Assembly: GCA_900752975.1 (NCBI GenBank)
Contig: CAADXH010000001.1
Span: 1-12,995 of the forward strand
Source: Bacilli bacterium
GTDB lineage: Bacteria > Bacillota_I > Bacilli_A > ML615J-28 > CAG-313
Direction: 5' to 3'
Length of the DNA: 12,995 nucleotides
Shown: piece after piece, positions 7,247 through 12,995 of the stretch
Layout: each line of letters begins with the position of its first letter
Position numbering within the stretch: the stretch's first letter is position 1
The notes under the pieces: model-generated
The model's database searches: none
The model's input: only the letters and a program-made list of their open reading frames with translations
What the model was told of the DNA's origin: nothing
Translations under genes and position numbers: made by a program

Positions 7247-8288
7247 ATGAAAAAATTTAACTACTCACCTGTTAAAGATAAAACTTTGGATGATAAAACT
7301 ATTAATAATTTAAAAAAGTATATGAACAAAATATTAAATTTAAGTTAGCATTAGAAAAATACCCAAAAGAACTAGAAACATTAATTGATGTTTCTAAACT
7401 AAAGGCTATTCAAATATCAAGTATGATAAATCAATTAGGAGTTTCAGATTTTATAGTTAAACAACTTATAGAAAAAGAAAGAACACCAAGCTGATATGAA
7501 GATAAAGAAGTTGCAGGTTATATAGATTCATTAATATTATTGATGAACAATATGACACTCTCTCTATAACGCCTAGTTTTATTTTTGAACTACACAAAGT
7601 GCTATTTTCATATTTATCAGATTCAGCTGGTGGTGAATATAGAAATGATTACAATAATATCTATGATAAAGCTAGTAAAGACTGGGATATTATCTTTAAA
7701 TCACTACCTGTCGGGAATACTCCTAAAGCACTAGAAGAATTATGTGAAGAGTACAATAAAGCAATTAGTGAAGAAATAACTGATCCCCTAATACTAGCCT
7801 CAATGTTTATTCATGACTTTTTATGTATCCGTCCATTTAAAGATGGAAATGGAAGAATAAGTAGATTGCTAACTACTTTAGTTTTATATAAATCTTGATA
7901 TTTTATTGGAAAGTATATTTCCTTAGAAGCAAAGTATGCTCATAATATGTATTTATACAATGGTGGAATCCATGATTCACAAATAGGATGGCATGAAAAT
8001 AATAATGATATTACACCATTTCTAAATTATTTACTAAGCATAATGCTTAGCGCTTATAATGACTTTGAAGAAAAAGTTGAGCTAATATCACAAATGGATA
8101 ATACAATAGAAATAGTAAGAAAAGTAATAAAGACTAAAATAGGTGCTTTCACTAAACAAGAAATTCAAGAATATGTACCATTCTTAAATTCAACAGATAT
8201 AGAAAAAAATCTTAAAAAACTATGTAAATTAGAAGAAATAAGAAAAGAAAATAGTGGAAGATATGCTTGTTATATTAAATTAAAATAA
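7247..8288 (+). pseudogene. Fic-family AMPylase-like protein, inactivated
   Basis: Joined across three frames, this reads as a full-length Fic protein of about 345 residues. The pieces are an N-terminal Fic_N region (from FKLALEKYPKELETLIDVSKLKAIQISS), a middle segment (EDKEVAGYIDSL then DEQYDTLSITPSFIFELHKVLFSY), the catalytic segment (FIHDFLCIRPFKDGNGRISRLL) and a C-terminal winged-helix-like tail. Damage is extensive: a frame change at ~7319-7322 (an apparent extra AT), an in-frame TGA at 7492-7494, another frame change near 7535, and a TGA at 7896-7898 where relatives have Gly in KSGY. The catalytic motif HPFxDGNGR has Arg for its essential His (CGT for CAT/CAC). Fic enzymes transfer AMP from ATP to target hydroxyls; this copy should be inactive. 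It is followed by a long hairpin terminator. Confidence 0.85.
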
Positions 8289-8358
8289 TAATATAATATA
8301 GTTAAAAGTAACCGATTATGACTAATTTAAGTTTAGTATAATTGGTTACTTCTTTTTG
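8260..8358 (+). repeat. Fic 3'-end/terminator repeat, copy 1
   Basis: This stretch covers the last codons of the Fic gene (RYACYIKLK) plus the terminator hairpin. It is repeated imperfectly at 8750-8837, with 25 consecutive identical bases (8320-8344 against 8802-8826). Confidence 0.85.
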
Positions 8359-8361
8359 TTA
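8306..8361 (+). terminator. Long hairpin terminator after the Fic pseudogene
   Basis: A 14-bp stem (8306-8319 with 8338-8351) continues, after a one-base bulge, into five more pairs (8321-8325 with 8333-8337), followed by TTCTTTTTG. Most of it is repeated at 8780-8837. Confidence 0.85.
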
Positions 8362-8449
8362 TTTTTTGATAAAAGATAAAAAATACATTATATTTTTAAA
8401 AACCTATTAAAAATTAAAAAGTAAGTTACAAATAATGCCAGTTTAAAAA

Positions 8450-8499
8450 TTGAAATTTTCGGCATATTTCATCAAAAACAATTTGAAATTTTCGGCATA
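8450..8499. repeat. Pair of identical 17-base direct repeats
   Basis: TTGAAATTTTCGGCATA occurs at 8450-8466 and again at 8483-8499, 33 bases apart start to start. Spaced identical sites of this kind are seen at the ends of some insertion sequences and in operators. Neither a transposase gene nor a nearby intact regulator is present here. Confidence 0.8.
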
Positions 8500-8501
8500 A
8501 C

Positions 8502-8770
8502 ATGATTAAAAGAATTTTTAAACACAAAATATACCAAAAATGCTGGATTGAAAAATTTGTTGAAATTTTTATACAACTTCATTACATGAAACAATCAGGT
8601 AAAGGTGTCCTAACCATTATATTAAAGTATGATACAAGTGTTTATAGCTTTGGTTCTTCTTTTATTCAATGTGCTTTTAAAATATATTATTAGGTAAAAA
8701 CGTGATCGATACAGAAAATGACACAGAAAATGATATAGAAAACACGAAAGATATGCTTGCTATACTAAAT
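8502..8770 (+). pseudogene. C-terminal remnant of an AlbA_2/RecG-like ATP-binding transcriptional regulator
   Basis: The 63-residue frame at 8502-8693 includes IFIQLHYMKQSGKGVLTIILKY and then SFGSSFIQCAF. These resemble the segment 'iFxRLhYMExxGSGixkI...Y' and the final beta strand of proteins annotated as ATP-binding or RecG-like helicase proteins with an N-terminal AlbA_2 (divergent AAA-4) domain. Just downstream, in another frame (from 8708), comes DTENDTENDIENT. That is the kind of TEN/ND repeat linker that precedes the C-terminal winged helix in this family. The catalytic N-terminal part is missing and the pieces are out of frame. The 63-residue frame has no ribosome binding site. The match is from memory of family patterns, so confidence is moderate. 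Confidence 0.5.
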
Positions 8771-8837
8771 TGAAATGATATAATAAAGAGTAACCAGTTA
8801 GGACTAATTTAAGTTTAGTATAATTGATTGCTTTTTG
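8750..8837 (+). repeat. Fic 3'-end/terminator repeat, copy 2
   Basis: A second, shorter copy of the module at 8260-8358. The codons for RYACYTKLK followed by TGA are still recognisable at its left end, and the hairpin is weakened by a few mismatches. No Fic gene body precedes it; it abuts the AlbA-like remnant. Between 8838 and the promoter at 8886 I see nothing. Confidence 0.85.
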
Positions 8838-8885
8838 ACATTTATAATTATACAATATGATATAACATAATGTAATACTTTTTTA

Positions 8886-8914
8886 TTGACAAAAGCAAAA
8901 ATTTAAAGTAATAT
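8886..8914 (+). promoter_or_regulatory. Promoter of the structured RNA/HNH transcript
   Basis: A perfect TTGACA (8886-8891) is followed after 17 bases by TAATAT (8909-8914). A TATAAT at 8912-8917 is an alternative -10 with a 20-base spacer. With the 17-base spacing the start falls at about 8921, one base before the first base of the RNA's closing helix. Confidence 0.75.
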
Positions 8915-8920
8915 AATAAT

Positions 8921-9054
8921 GCAATTTGATGAAACTGACAACTTTCATTGAAAGTTGACTAATTAATCTTCTGTAATGCTATTATGAGGGTTACCCTTTG
9001 AGGTTTATAGCGATAGGCCGTCCTATGATTAGTCACATGATTTTGTCAAATTGA
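8921..9054 (+). ncRNA. Compact structured RNA leader upstream of the HNH gene, unknown class
   Basis: The segment is closed by a 13-bp helix pairing 8922-8934 with 9041-9053 (two wobbles, otherwise perfect). Inside are a hairpin of 8 bp with a three-base loop (8939-8946 with 8950-8957), a 7- to 8-bp helix (8958-8965 with 9026-9033), and within that a helix 8977-8982 with 9007-9012 capped by AGGG-TTA-CCCT (8987-8997), plus the hairpin ATAGG-CCGT-CCTAT (9013-9026). These give a three-way junction containing a second branched domain. This is the most GC-rich non-tRNA stretch nearby. I do not recognise it as a known riboswitch, ribozyme or intron. It could be a cis-regulator of the HNH gene or a functional RNA partner. 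The folding was done by eye. Confidence 0.6.
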
Positions 9055-9062
9055 CTTACTAA

Positions 9063-9070
9063 AAGGAGGG
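9063..9070 (+). promoter_or_regulatory. Strong ribosome binding site set apart from the first ATG
   Basis: AAGGAGGG at 9063-9070 is the best Shine-Dalgarno in the window, but the first in-frame ATG (9094) is 23 bases away. The frame stays open back to 9055. An ATC at 9076, five bases after the site, would begin IFPKTKMEKIK. Alternatively TTTCC (9079-9083) may pair with GGAAA (9096-9100), shortening the effective distance. Confidence 0.7.
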
Positions 9071-9093
9071 TATATATCTTTCCGAAAACTAAA

Positions 9094-10092
9094 ATGGAAA
9101 AGATAAAAGCAAAAATTATGGACTTAAATAAAGAAACTGCTATGCGACTTTGGAGTAAATACTATGGCAAGGAAACTAAAGTAAAAGATTTTACAGGAAG
9201 GGAAATTGCCAAAGGTGCTTATAATGATCGTAATAGTGAATATGGTTGGAATGTAGATCACATCCTTCCTCAAAGTAGAGGTGGAAAAACAGCTGATTAC
9301 AATTTAATTATTTGTCACATTTTAACCAATGATGAAAAAGCAGATAAATTTCCTGCGTTTAAAGCAAATGATAAAAAATATGAAATCGTAAAAGTGGAAA
9401 ATCATTATGAAATTAAACCCATTGTTAAAAACAGTGTTGATAATAATATAATAAATGATAAACCCAATTTCTATGATTCAGCTTTTGGAATAAGGCTATA
9501 CAAAAAATTAAAGAGTATGCAGAACAAACATCCTTTTGTTGGATTAATTTGTATTCAATTTAGAAAGCTTTGCACTACTGCTTTAATTGACTTTATAAAG
9601 ATGATGTTTGATTCAGAAGAATTTGATTGGGATTTTGAAAAAAAATGTCCAAATGATAATGGTAATAATGATGTTGAAATAACAAAAATTATTATTAGAA
9701 ACTTTGATTTACCTCAAAAAAATGATATCCAAAATCTCCTTGATAAATGTATACTATTAAATACTTATTGTAGTCATTATTTTAAAAAAAATGGTACATT
9801 TACCGATTATGAGATAAGATTTAGAGTTGATAATTATGATGATAAAAAAGAAGCTTATATGAAGACAAAAAATGTTAATCTCATTGAGTCATATAATGAG
9901 AACGATTATTTATGGGGAATGATATATTCTACTAAATCCGTCAGCCATTTAAATAATACATTTTATATTAATAGATTGGTTGCTATTAATACTGATGCTG
10001 AAAATAAAGTCAAAGATATTGATGGTTGGATTTTATACAATTATATTTATCCAAACTTAGCTAAAAACTTAGAAAAGGAGGCAAGTAAATAA
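9094..10092 (+). CDS. HNH endonuclease-domain protein with an uncharacterised C-terminal region
   Basis: A 332-residue protein with an N-terminal HNH domain. GWNVDHILPQSRGGKTADYNLIICHILTNDEK (51-82) supplies the DH pair (55-56, with His56 as probable general base), Asn70 and Asn79 of a beta-beta-alpha-metal fold, and no zinc-binding cysteine pairs. The upstream W...FTGREIAKGAYND (20-45) forms its lead-in. Residues ~115-332 match nothing I recognise; they contain FYDSAFGIRLYKKLKSMQNK and end in a basic tail. HNH domains nick or cut DNA or RNA. There is no RuvC domain, so it is not IscB or Cas9. The RNA leader, the terminator and the independent OLD promoter make it its own transcription unit. 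The exact start is uncertain (ATG 9094, ATG 9118, or a non-ATG codon at 9076). Confidence 0.8.
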   Translation: MEKIKAKIMDLNKETAMRLWSKYYGKETKVKDFTGREIAKGAYNDRNSEYGWNVDHILPQSRGGKTADYNLIICHILTNDEKADKFPAFKANDKKYEIVKVENHYEIKPIVKNSVDNNIINDKPNFYDSAFGIRLYKKLKSMQNKHPFVGLICIQFRKLCTTALIDFIKMMFDSEEFDWDFEKKCPNDNGNNDVEITKIIIRNFDLPQKNDIQNLLDKCILLNTYCSHYFKKNGTFTDYEIRFRVDNYDDKKEAYMKTKNVNLIESYNENDYLWGMIYSTKSVSHLNNTFYINRLVAINTDAENKVKDIDGWILYNYIYPNLAKNLEKEASK

Positions 10093-10124
10093 GATATTAT
10101 AAACCTCCTAAGTTATGAATAGTT

Positions 10125-10154
10125 AAAGATGTCAGACGGCAGGCATCTTTTTTT
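10125..10154 (+). terminator. Terminator after the HNH gene
   Basis: AAAGATGTC (10125-10133) pairs with GGCATCTTT (10142-10150, one wobble) around AGACGGCA, and T residues continue to 10154. It separates the HNH transcript from the OLD gene. Confidence 0.9.
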
Positions 10155-10176
10155 ATTATAAAAAAGTATGCTAAAT

Positions 10177-10205
10177 TTGTAATATACTTTTAAAAATGTT
10201 ATAAT
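10177..10205 (+). promoter_or_regulatory. Promoter of the OLD-type nuclease gene
   Basis: TTGTAA (10177-10182), a 17-base spacer and a perfect TATAAT (10200-10205) preceded by TG-T, an extended -10. The start is near 10212, leaving a leader of ~108 bases. Confidence 0.8.
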
Positions 10206-10217
10206 TGTAAAAGTGAA

Positions 10218-10302
10218 GGTTTCAGAAATTATAAAATATGCGTAACCAATTGGATTAAGCTGAAACTATGTTATAAAACAAAAAAAATTAATTTTTCAGC
10301 TT
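10218..10302 (+). promoter_or_regulatory. Leader with two mutually exclusive stems
   Basis: Stem A pairs GGTTTCAG (10218-10225) with CTGAAACT (10260-10267). Stem B pairs AAGCTGAAA (10257-10265) with TTTCAGCTT (10294-10302), a perfect 9 bp. They share bases 10260-10265 and cannot form together. Stem B ends seven bases before the GGAGG (10309-10313) of the OLD gene. This layout is typical of a switch acting on translation or on transcription elongation; only four T residues follow, so a terminator role is weaker. Confidence 0.5.
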
Positions 10303-10319
10303 TTAGATGGAGGTAAAAA

Positions 10320-11969
10320 ATGTTTAGTGTGAATAATATTAAGTTTGGAGAGTATAAAAGTTTTGCCACAGACAATTCTATAGAAAAACTAGGAAAAGTT
10401 AATGTTTTTATAGGTAAAAATAATAGTGGAAAATCAAGTTGTTTAGAAATAATTGAGTATATAGTAGCTGGAAAATCTCCTTCTAAAACTTCGCCAAAAG
10501 ACATTCATATTTGCCAAAAAATTACAGCTGATGCTGTAACAGCTAAGCTTGCTAAGAATAGTTATTACAATGGTGTTTCAGCGTACAACTATGGTATGCA
10601 ATTTGTTGGTAACGATTTTTGGTATTCAATTAAAGAAAAAAAAGAATGCAATGTTAATGATAGAGATATTGTATATGCACATGAATATAACAATTATGAG
10701 CTTGGTAGTGAACGAGCTTATAATTGGAATGCATTGGCAGGGTATCTGTTTAATGATATGAAAAATTTAAAAGTATTAAAAATTAGTGCAGAAAGGAATA
10801 TATATCCTGAAGATGATACTGTAAAAAATGTTTTGTCAACAGGTGAAGGTGTCACTTCAAAAATAAGTGAGTATATCAATGATAGTTCCAAAGATGAAAG
10901 TATAATAGAAAATAAATTATTGAAGGAATTAAACAAAATAATTTCGCCAGACTCTAGTTTTTCGGCCATAAAAGTTCAACGAATTCCTACAGAAAATTCA
11001 AGCAAGTGGGAAATATATTTAACTGAAAATGGTAACAGATTTGCTTTATCAAAAATGGGAAGTGGATTAAAAACTATCATTATGGTTTTGCTTAATTTAA
11101 TAGTTTTAAAAAAAGAATGCGATAATAAATGTATTTTTTTATTTGAAGAATTAGAAAATAATTTACACCCAGCATTACAAAGAAAATTATTTGAGTATAT
11201 CTATGATTGTGCATACAATGAAAATCTCACAATATTTTTAACTACCCATTCACATGTTGCAATAAATACTTTTTTTGATAAGGAATGTGCAAGTATTTAT
11301 CATGTCGAAAAAAACAATAATGTTTCCACGATTCATAAAGTGGAAAACTATATTGATAAAGTAAATATATTGGATGATCTAGATATTAGAGCAAGTGACT
11401 TATTTCAATCTAATGGAATTATTTGGGTTGAGGGACCATCAGATAGAGTTTATATTAAAAAATGGATAGAGTTAAGGAATAAAGATATTATAGAAAATAA
11501 ACATTATCAATTTGCGTATTATGGAGGACGATTACTTTCACATTACACTGCAGAAATGCAATCTGAAAATTTAATTTCGGTATTATTGACTAATAGAAAT
11601 TCTGCAATAATTATGGATAGTGATAAAATATCCGAAAAAGATGATATCAATGAAACTAAAAAAAGGGTAAAAAATGAATTTGAACAAAATAAATTGTTTT
11701 GTTGGATTACTAAAGGAAAAGAAATAGAAAATTATTTATTAGAAAATGACATTAGCAAGTTGTACAAGTGTGTAATGCCGGAATTAAATTTATATACGGA
11801 ATTTCCAGAATATATTAAAAAACAAAAAAAATCATTTCCTAATAAAAAAGTGGAGTTTGCACAAGAAATTACAGAAATGATGGATGAAAATTCACTTAAT
11901 ACATTTGATTTGAAAGAAAAAATTGATGAATTAATCGAAGCGATAAAGAATTGGAATTGTATCGATTAA
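10320..11969 (+). CDS. OLD-family ATPase with TOPRIM nuclease domain
   Basis: A 549-residue ATP-dependent nuclease of the OLD (overcoming lysogenization defect) type. The ABC-like ATPase half shows Walker A GKNNSGKS (32-39), a signature-like SKMGSGLKT (~244-252), Walker B CIFLFEELENNLHP (~271-284) and the switch His in TTHSH (~307-311). The TOPRIM half shows VEGPSDRVY (~370-378), with the metal-binding Glu, and IIMDSDK (~429-435), with the DxD acidic pair, followed by KGKEIENYLLE (~465-475). Both catalytic halves look intact. Relatives include GajA of Gabija and retron or PARIS ATPases, but no UvrD-like GajB is present. The start ATG 10320 is behind GGAGG with six-base spacing. It has its own promoter and leader and is followed after 55 bases by the HNH_2 gene. 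Confidence 0.88.
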   Translation: MFSVNNIKFGEYKSFATDNSIEKLGKVNVFIGKNNSGKSSCLEIIEYIVAGKSPSKTSPKDIHICQKITADAVTAKLAKNSYYNGVSAYNYGMQFVGNDFWYSIKEKKECNVNDRDIVYAHEYNNYELGSERAYNWNALAGYLFNDMKNLKVLKISAERNIYPEDDTVKNVLSTGEGVTSKISEYINDSSKDESIIENKLLKELNKIISPDSSFSAIKVQRIPTENSSKWEIYLTENGNRFALSKMGSGLKTIIMVLLNLIVLKKECDNKCIFLFEELENNLHPALQRKLFEYIYDCAYNENLTIFLTTHSHVAINTFFDKECASIYHVEKNNNVSTIHKVENYIDKVNILDDLDIRASDLFQSNGIIWVEGPSDRVYIKKWIELRNKDIIENKHYQFAYYGGRLLSHYTAEMQSENLISVLLTNRNSAIIMDSDKISEKDDINETKKRVKNEFEQNKLFCWITKGKEIENYLLENDISKLYKCVMPELNLYTEFPEYIKKQKKSFPNKKVEFAQEITEMMDENSLNTFDLKEKIDELIEAIKNWNCID

Positions 11970-12024
11970 AAATGAGTGAATTATAACTAGGAAAATAAAT
12001 ATTATACTATAAACGAGGTAATGT

Positions 12025-12771
12025 ATGAACTTTAAACAATGGTTAAAAGAAATGTATAAAAAAGCTGATGGTAAAGTTTTATCAGATAGATCGATAGAAC
12101 ATTATATAAGTGGACTATCAGCAGTATCAACTGATATGTTAAAAGAAGGAGTAATAAACAAACCATTAGAAAAAATGAATTTAACGGAATTAGACTTAGC
12201 AATATCAATCATAATGAATACCAAATCATTTATTAAAAAAGATAGTACTGGAAAAAGAATGTATAGTAATTCTTTAAAAAGATATCGTTGTTATGTTTAC
12301 CATAATACAGATTTAGGAAAAAAAGAATTAGAGGAAATAAAAAACCTACAAAAAGATAAAAAATTAACTGAAACTGAAAAATCAATTTTAATCAAAGCTA
12401 GAAAAGGACAAGGTTTATTTAGAGATAAATTAAAAGAAAAATATAATAATCAGTGTATTATCACGGGTATCGATATTTCTCAAGTACTGATTGCTAGTCA
12501 TATTAAACCTTGGGCTGTTTCCAATAATGAAGAAAGACTGTCATCTGATAATGGACTGCTTTTGTCTGCCACATTTGATAGGTTGTTTGATAGTGGGTTG
12601 ATAACATTTAAAAAAGATGGTACAATTTTAATTTCAAGTATGATAAGTAAAGAAAATATAGAAAAATTACATTTAACTGAAGGCCAAATTTATGATATCA
12701 AATATAATCCTGGTATGGATGAATATTTGAGATATCACAATGAGGTTATTTATGTTGGTAGTATAAAATAG
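12025..12771 (+). CDS. HNH_2-type endonuclease
   Basis: A 248-residue protein with a C-terminal HNH_2 domain (PF13391 type). KGQGLFRDKLKEKYNNQCIITG (127-148) leads into IASHIKPWAVSNNEERLSSDNGLLLSATFDRLFDSGLI (156-193). His159, Asn176 and the FDRLFD acidic pair are the expected core. Single Cys144 stands where some relatives have a zinc-binding pair. Residues 1-100 form a helical N-terminal domain (SIEHYISGLSAVSTDML; MYSNSLKRYRCYV) common in restriction-type HNH_2 proteins, probably for DNA or partner binding. The start ATG 12025 follows GAGG at 12015-12018. No clear promoter lies in the 55-base gap after the OLD gene, so the two are probably one operon. Likely a restriction or defence nuclease; target unknown. 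Confidence 0.85.
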   Translation: MNFKQWLKEMYKKADGKVLSDRSIEHYISGLSAVSTDMLKEGVINKPLEKMNLTELDLAISIIMNTKSFIKKDSTGKRMYSNSLKRYRCYVYHNTDLGKKELEEIKNLQKDKKLTETEKSILIKARKGQGLFRDKLKEKYNNQCIITGIDISQVLIASHIKPWAVSNNEERLSSDNGLLLSATFDRLFDSGLITFKKDGTILISSMISKENIEKLHLTEGQIYDIKYNPGMDEYLRYHNEVIYVGSIK

Positions 12772-12873
12772 TCTATGTAATAATTTTATTTTAAAATGTA
12801 AGAAGCTTTATCATCATTGCTTTAATTATGATTATAAAACTGAGTAAAATAAAAAATTAGGATGAAAGTCTGA

Positions 12874-12897
12874 AATAGTCAAGAAAAAGTAGACACA
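12874..12897. mobile_element. Possible end of an IS3-like insertion sequence
   Basis: GTCAAGAAAAAGTAGACAC at 12879-12897 reads on the other strand as GTGTCTACTTTTTCTTGAC. This resembles terminal inverted repeats of IS3/IS150-group elements of Gram-positive bacteria. No transposase lies within the window; if real, the element extends past 12995 or is a solo end. The match is from memory, so confidence is low. Confidence 0.3.
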
Positions 12898-12911
12898 AAA
12901 AAGTATTAATT

Positions 12912-12947
12912 AAATCCCTGTTCAGTTCTATACTGAACGGGGGTTTT
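12912..12947 (+). terminator. Strong hairpin terminator near the right edge
   Basis: GTTCAG (12920-12925) pairs with CTGAAC (12933-12938) around TTCTATA. The stem extends outward through CCCT/GGGG and AAAT/GTTTT to about 14 bp and is followed by T residues. It is the best terminator downstream of the HNH_2 gene, though 140 bases from it, and may instead belong to the putative mobile element. Confidence 0.8.
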
Positions 12948-12995
12948 ATATTTTAACGAATAAGCTAATCTTTGTGTGTTAAAATATTTAATATA

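Noticed and set aside
7492..7898. TGA read as tryptophan (Mycoplasma code) to rescue the Fic gene
   Set aside because: Long intact genes here encode every Trp with TGG and contain no in-frame TGA. The two TGAs fall at positions where Fic relatives have Arg/Gly, and separate frameshifts plus the lost His already show decay.
8450..8499. A CRISPR array
   Set aside because: There are only two repeat copies with a 16-base gap, and no cas genes are present.
8502..8693. A functional 63-residue protein
   Set aside because: It has no ribosome binding site and reads as an internal fragment of a larger family with further out-of-frame pieces downstream.
8921..9054. IscB omega RNA (HEARO), group I intron or self-cleaving ribozyme
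   Set aside because: The downstream protein has no RuvC or IscB features. At ~130 bases the segment is too short for a group I intron. I could not fit the hammerhead core (the invariant C before TGATGA is T here).
10101..10114. AAACCTCCTAAGT after the HNH gene as an anti-Shine-Dalgarno pairing with the 9063 site
   Set aside because: Complementarity is short and the sites are about 1 kb apart on the same transcript; chance is the simpler explanation.
10718..10969. Antisense genes opposite the OLD, DUF1538 and P-II genes
   Set aside because: The opposite-strand frames have no ribosome binding sites or family features, while the plus-strand proteins show clear conserved motifs.
9094..11969. 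A Gabija or retron-type system
   Set aside because: No UvrD-like GajB and no reverse transcriptase is encoded in the window, and the HNH and OLD genes are separated by a terminator and an independent promoter.

Overview
The window is about 70% A+T and reads as a chromosomal segment of a low-GC Gram-positive (Bacillota) or wall-less relative (Acholeplasma/Izemoplasma-type Mycoplasmatota). Support comes from strong GGAGG-type ribosome binding sites, textbook TTGACA/TATAAT promoters with 17-base spacers, rho-independent terminators after most genes, and tRNA genes with encoded CCA ends. The intact genes all stop with TAA or TAG, and every Trp is TGG. The standard bacterial code therefore fits and TGA is merely rare. 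I cannot name a species.

Layout. (1) Positions 1-3265 look like core genome. They hold the tail of a probable ABC-transporter solute-binding protein, a DUF1538 membrane protein with two P-II-like signal proteins in one operon, and a convergent elongation factor P gene sharing a bidirectional terminator. (2) Positions 3412-5760 are a two-gene operon: a MazG-like nucleotide pyrophosphohydrolase and a PD-(D/E)XK plus DUF2075 helicase protein. (3) Positions 5820-6374 are a five-tRNA operon (Leu-Asp-Arg-Pro-Gly) with promoter and terminator. (4) Positions 6375-8860 are decaying accessory DNA: hairpin repeats, an intact GNAT acetyltransferase, a Fic pseudogene with two frameshifts, two stop codons and a lost catalytic His, a remnant of an AlbA/RecG-like ATP-binding regulator, and a ~90-base duplicated gene-end/terminator module. 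(5) Positions 8886-12771 are an intact nuclease cluster: a promoter driving a compact structured RNA leader, an HNH nuclease of unknown class, an OLD-type ATPase/TOPRIM nuclease with its own promoter and switch-like leader, and an HNH_2 nuclease. (6) Positions 12772-12995 hold what may be an insertion-sequence end and a strong terminator.

The cluster in (5) is the best candidate for an undescribed system. Three nuclease-type genes, one of them an ATP-dependent OLD/TOPRIM enzyme, sit in accessory DNA beside a tRNA array. The first is preceded by a roughly 130-nucleotide RNA closed by a 13-bp helix, and the predicted transcription start falls at the first base of that helix. Whether the RNA is a cis-regulator, a partner of the HNH protein, or a sensor of infection cannot be decided from sequence. 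The helicase/pyrophosphohydrolase pair in (2) is also plausibly stress- or defence-related. The two sets flank the tRNA array, as in many tRNA-associated islands.
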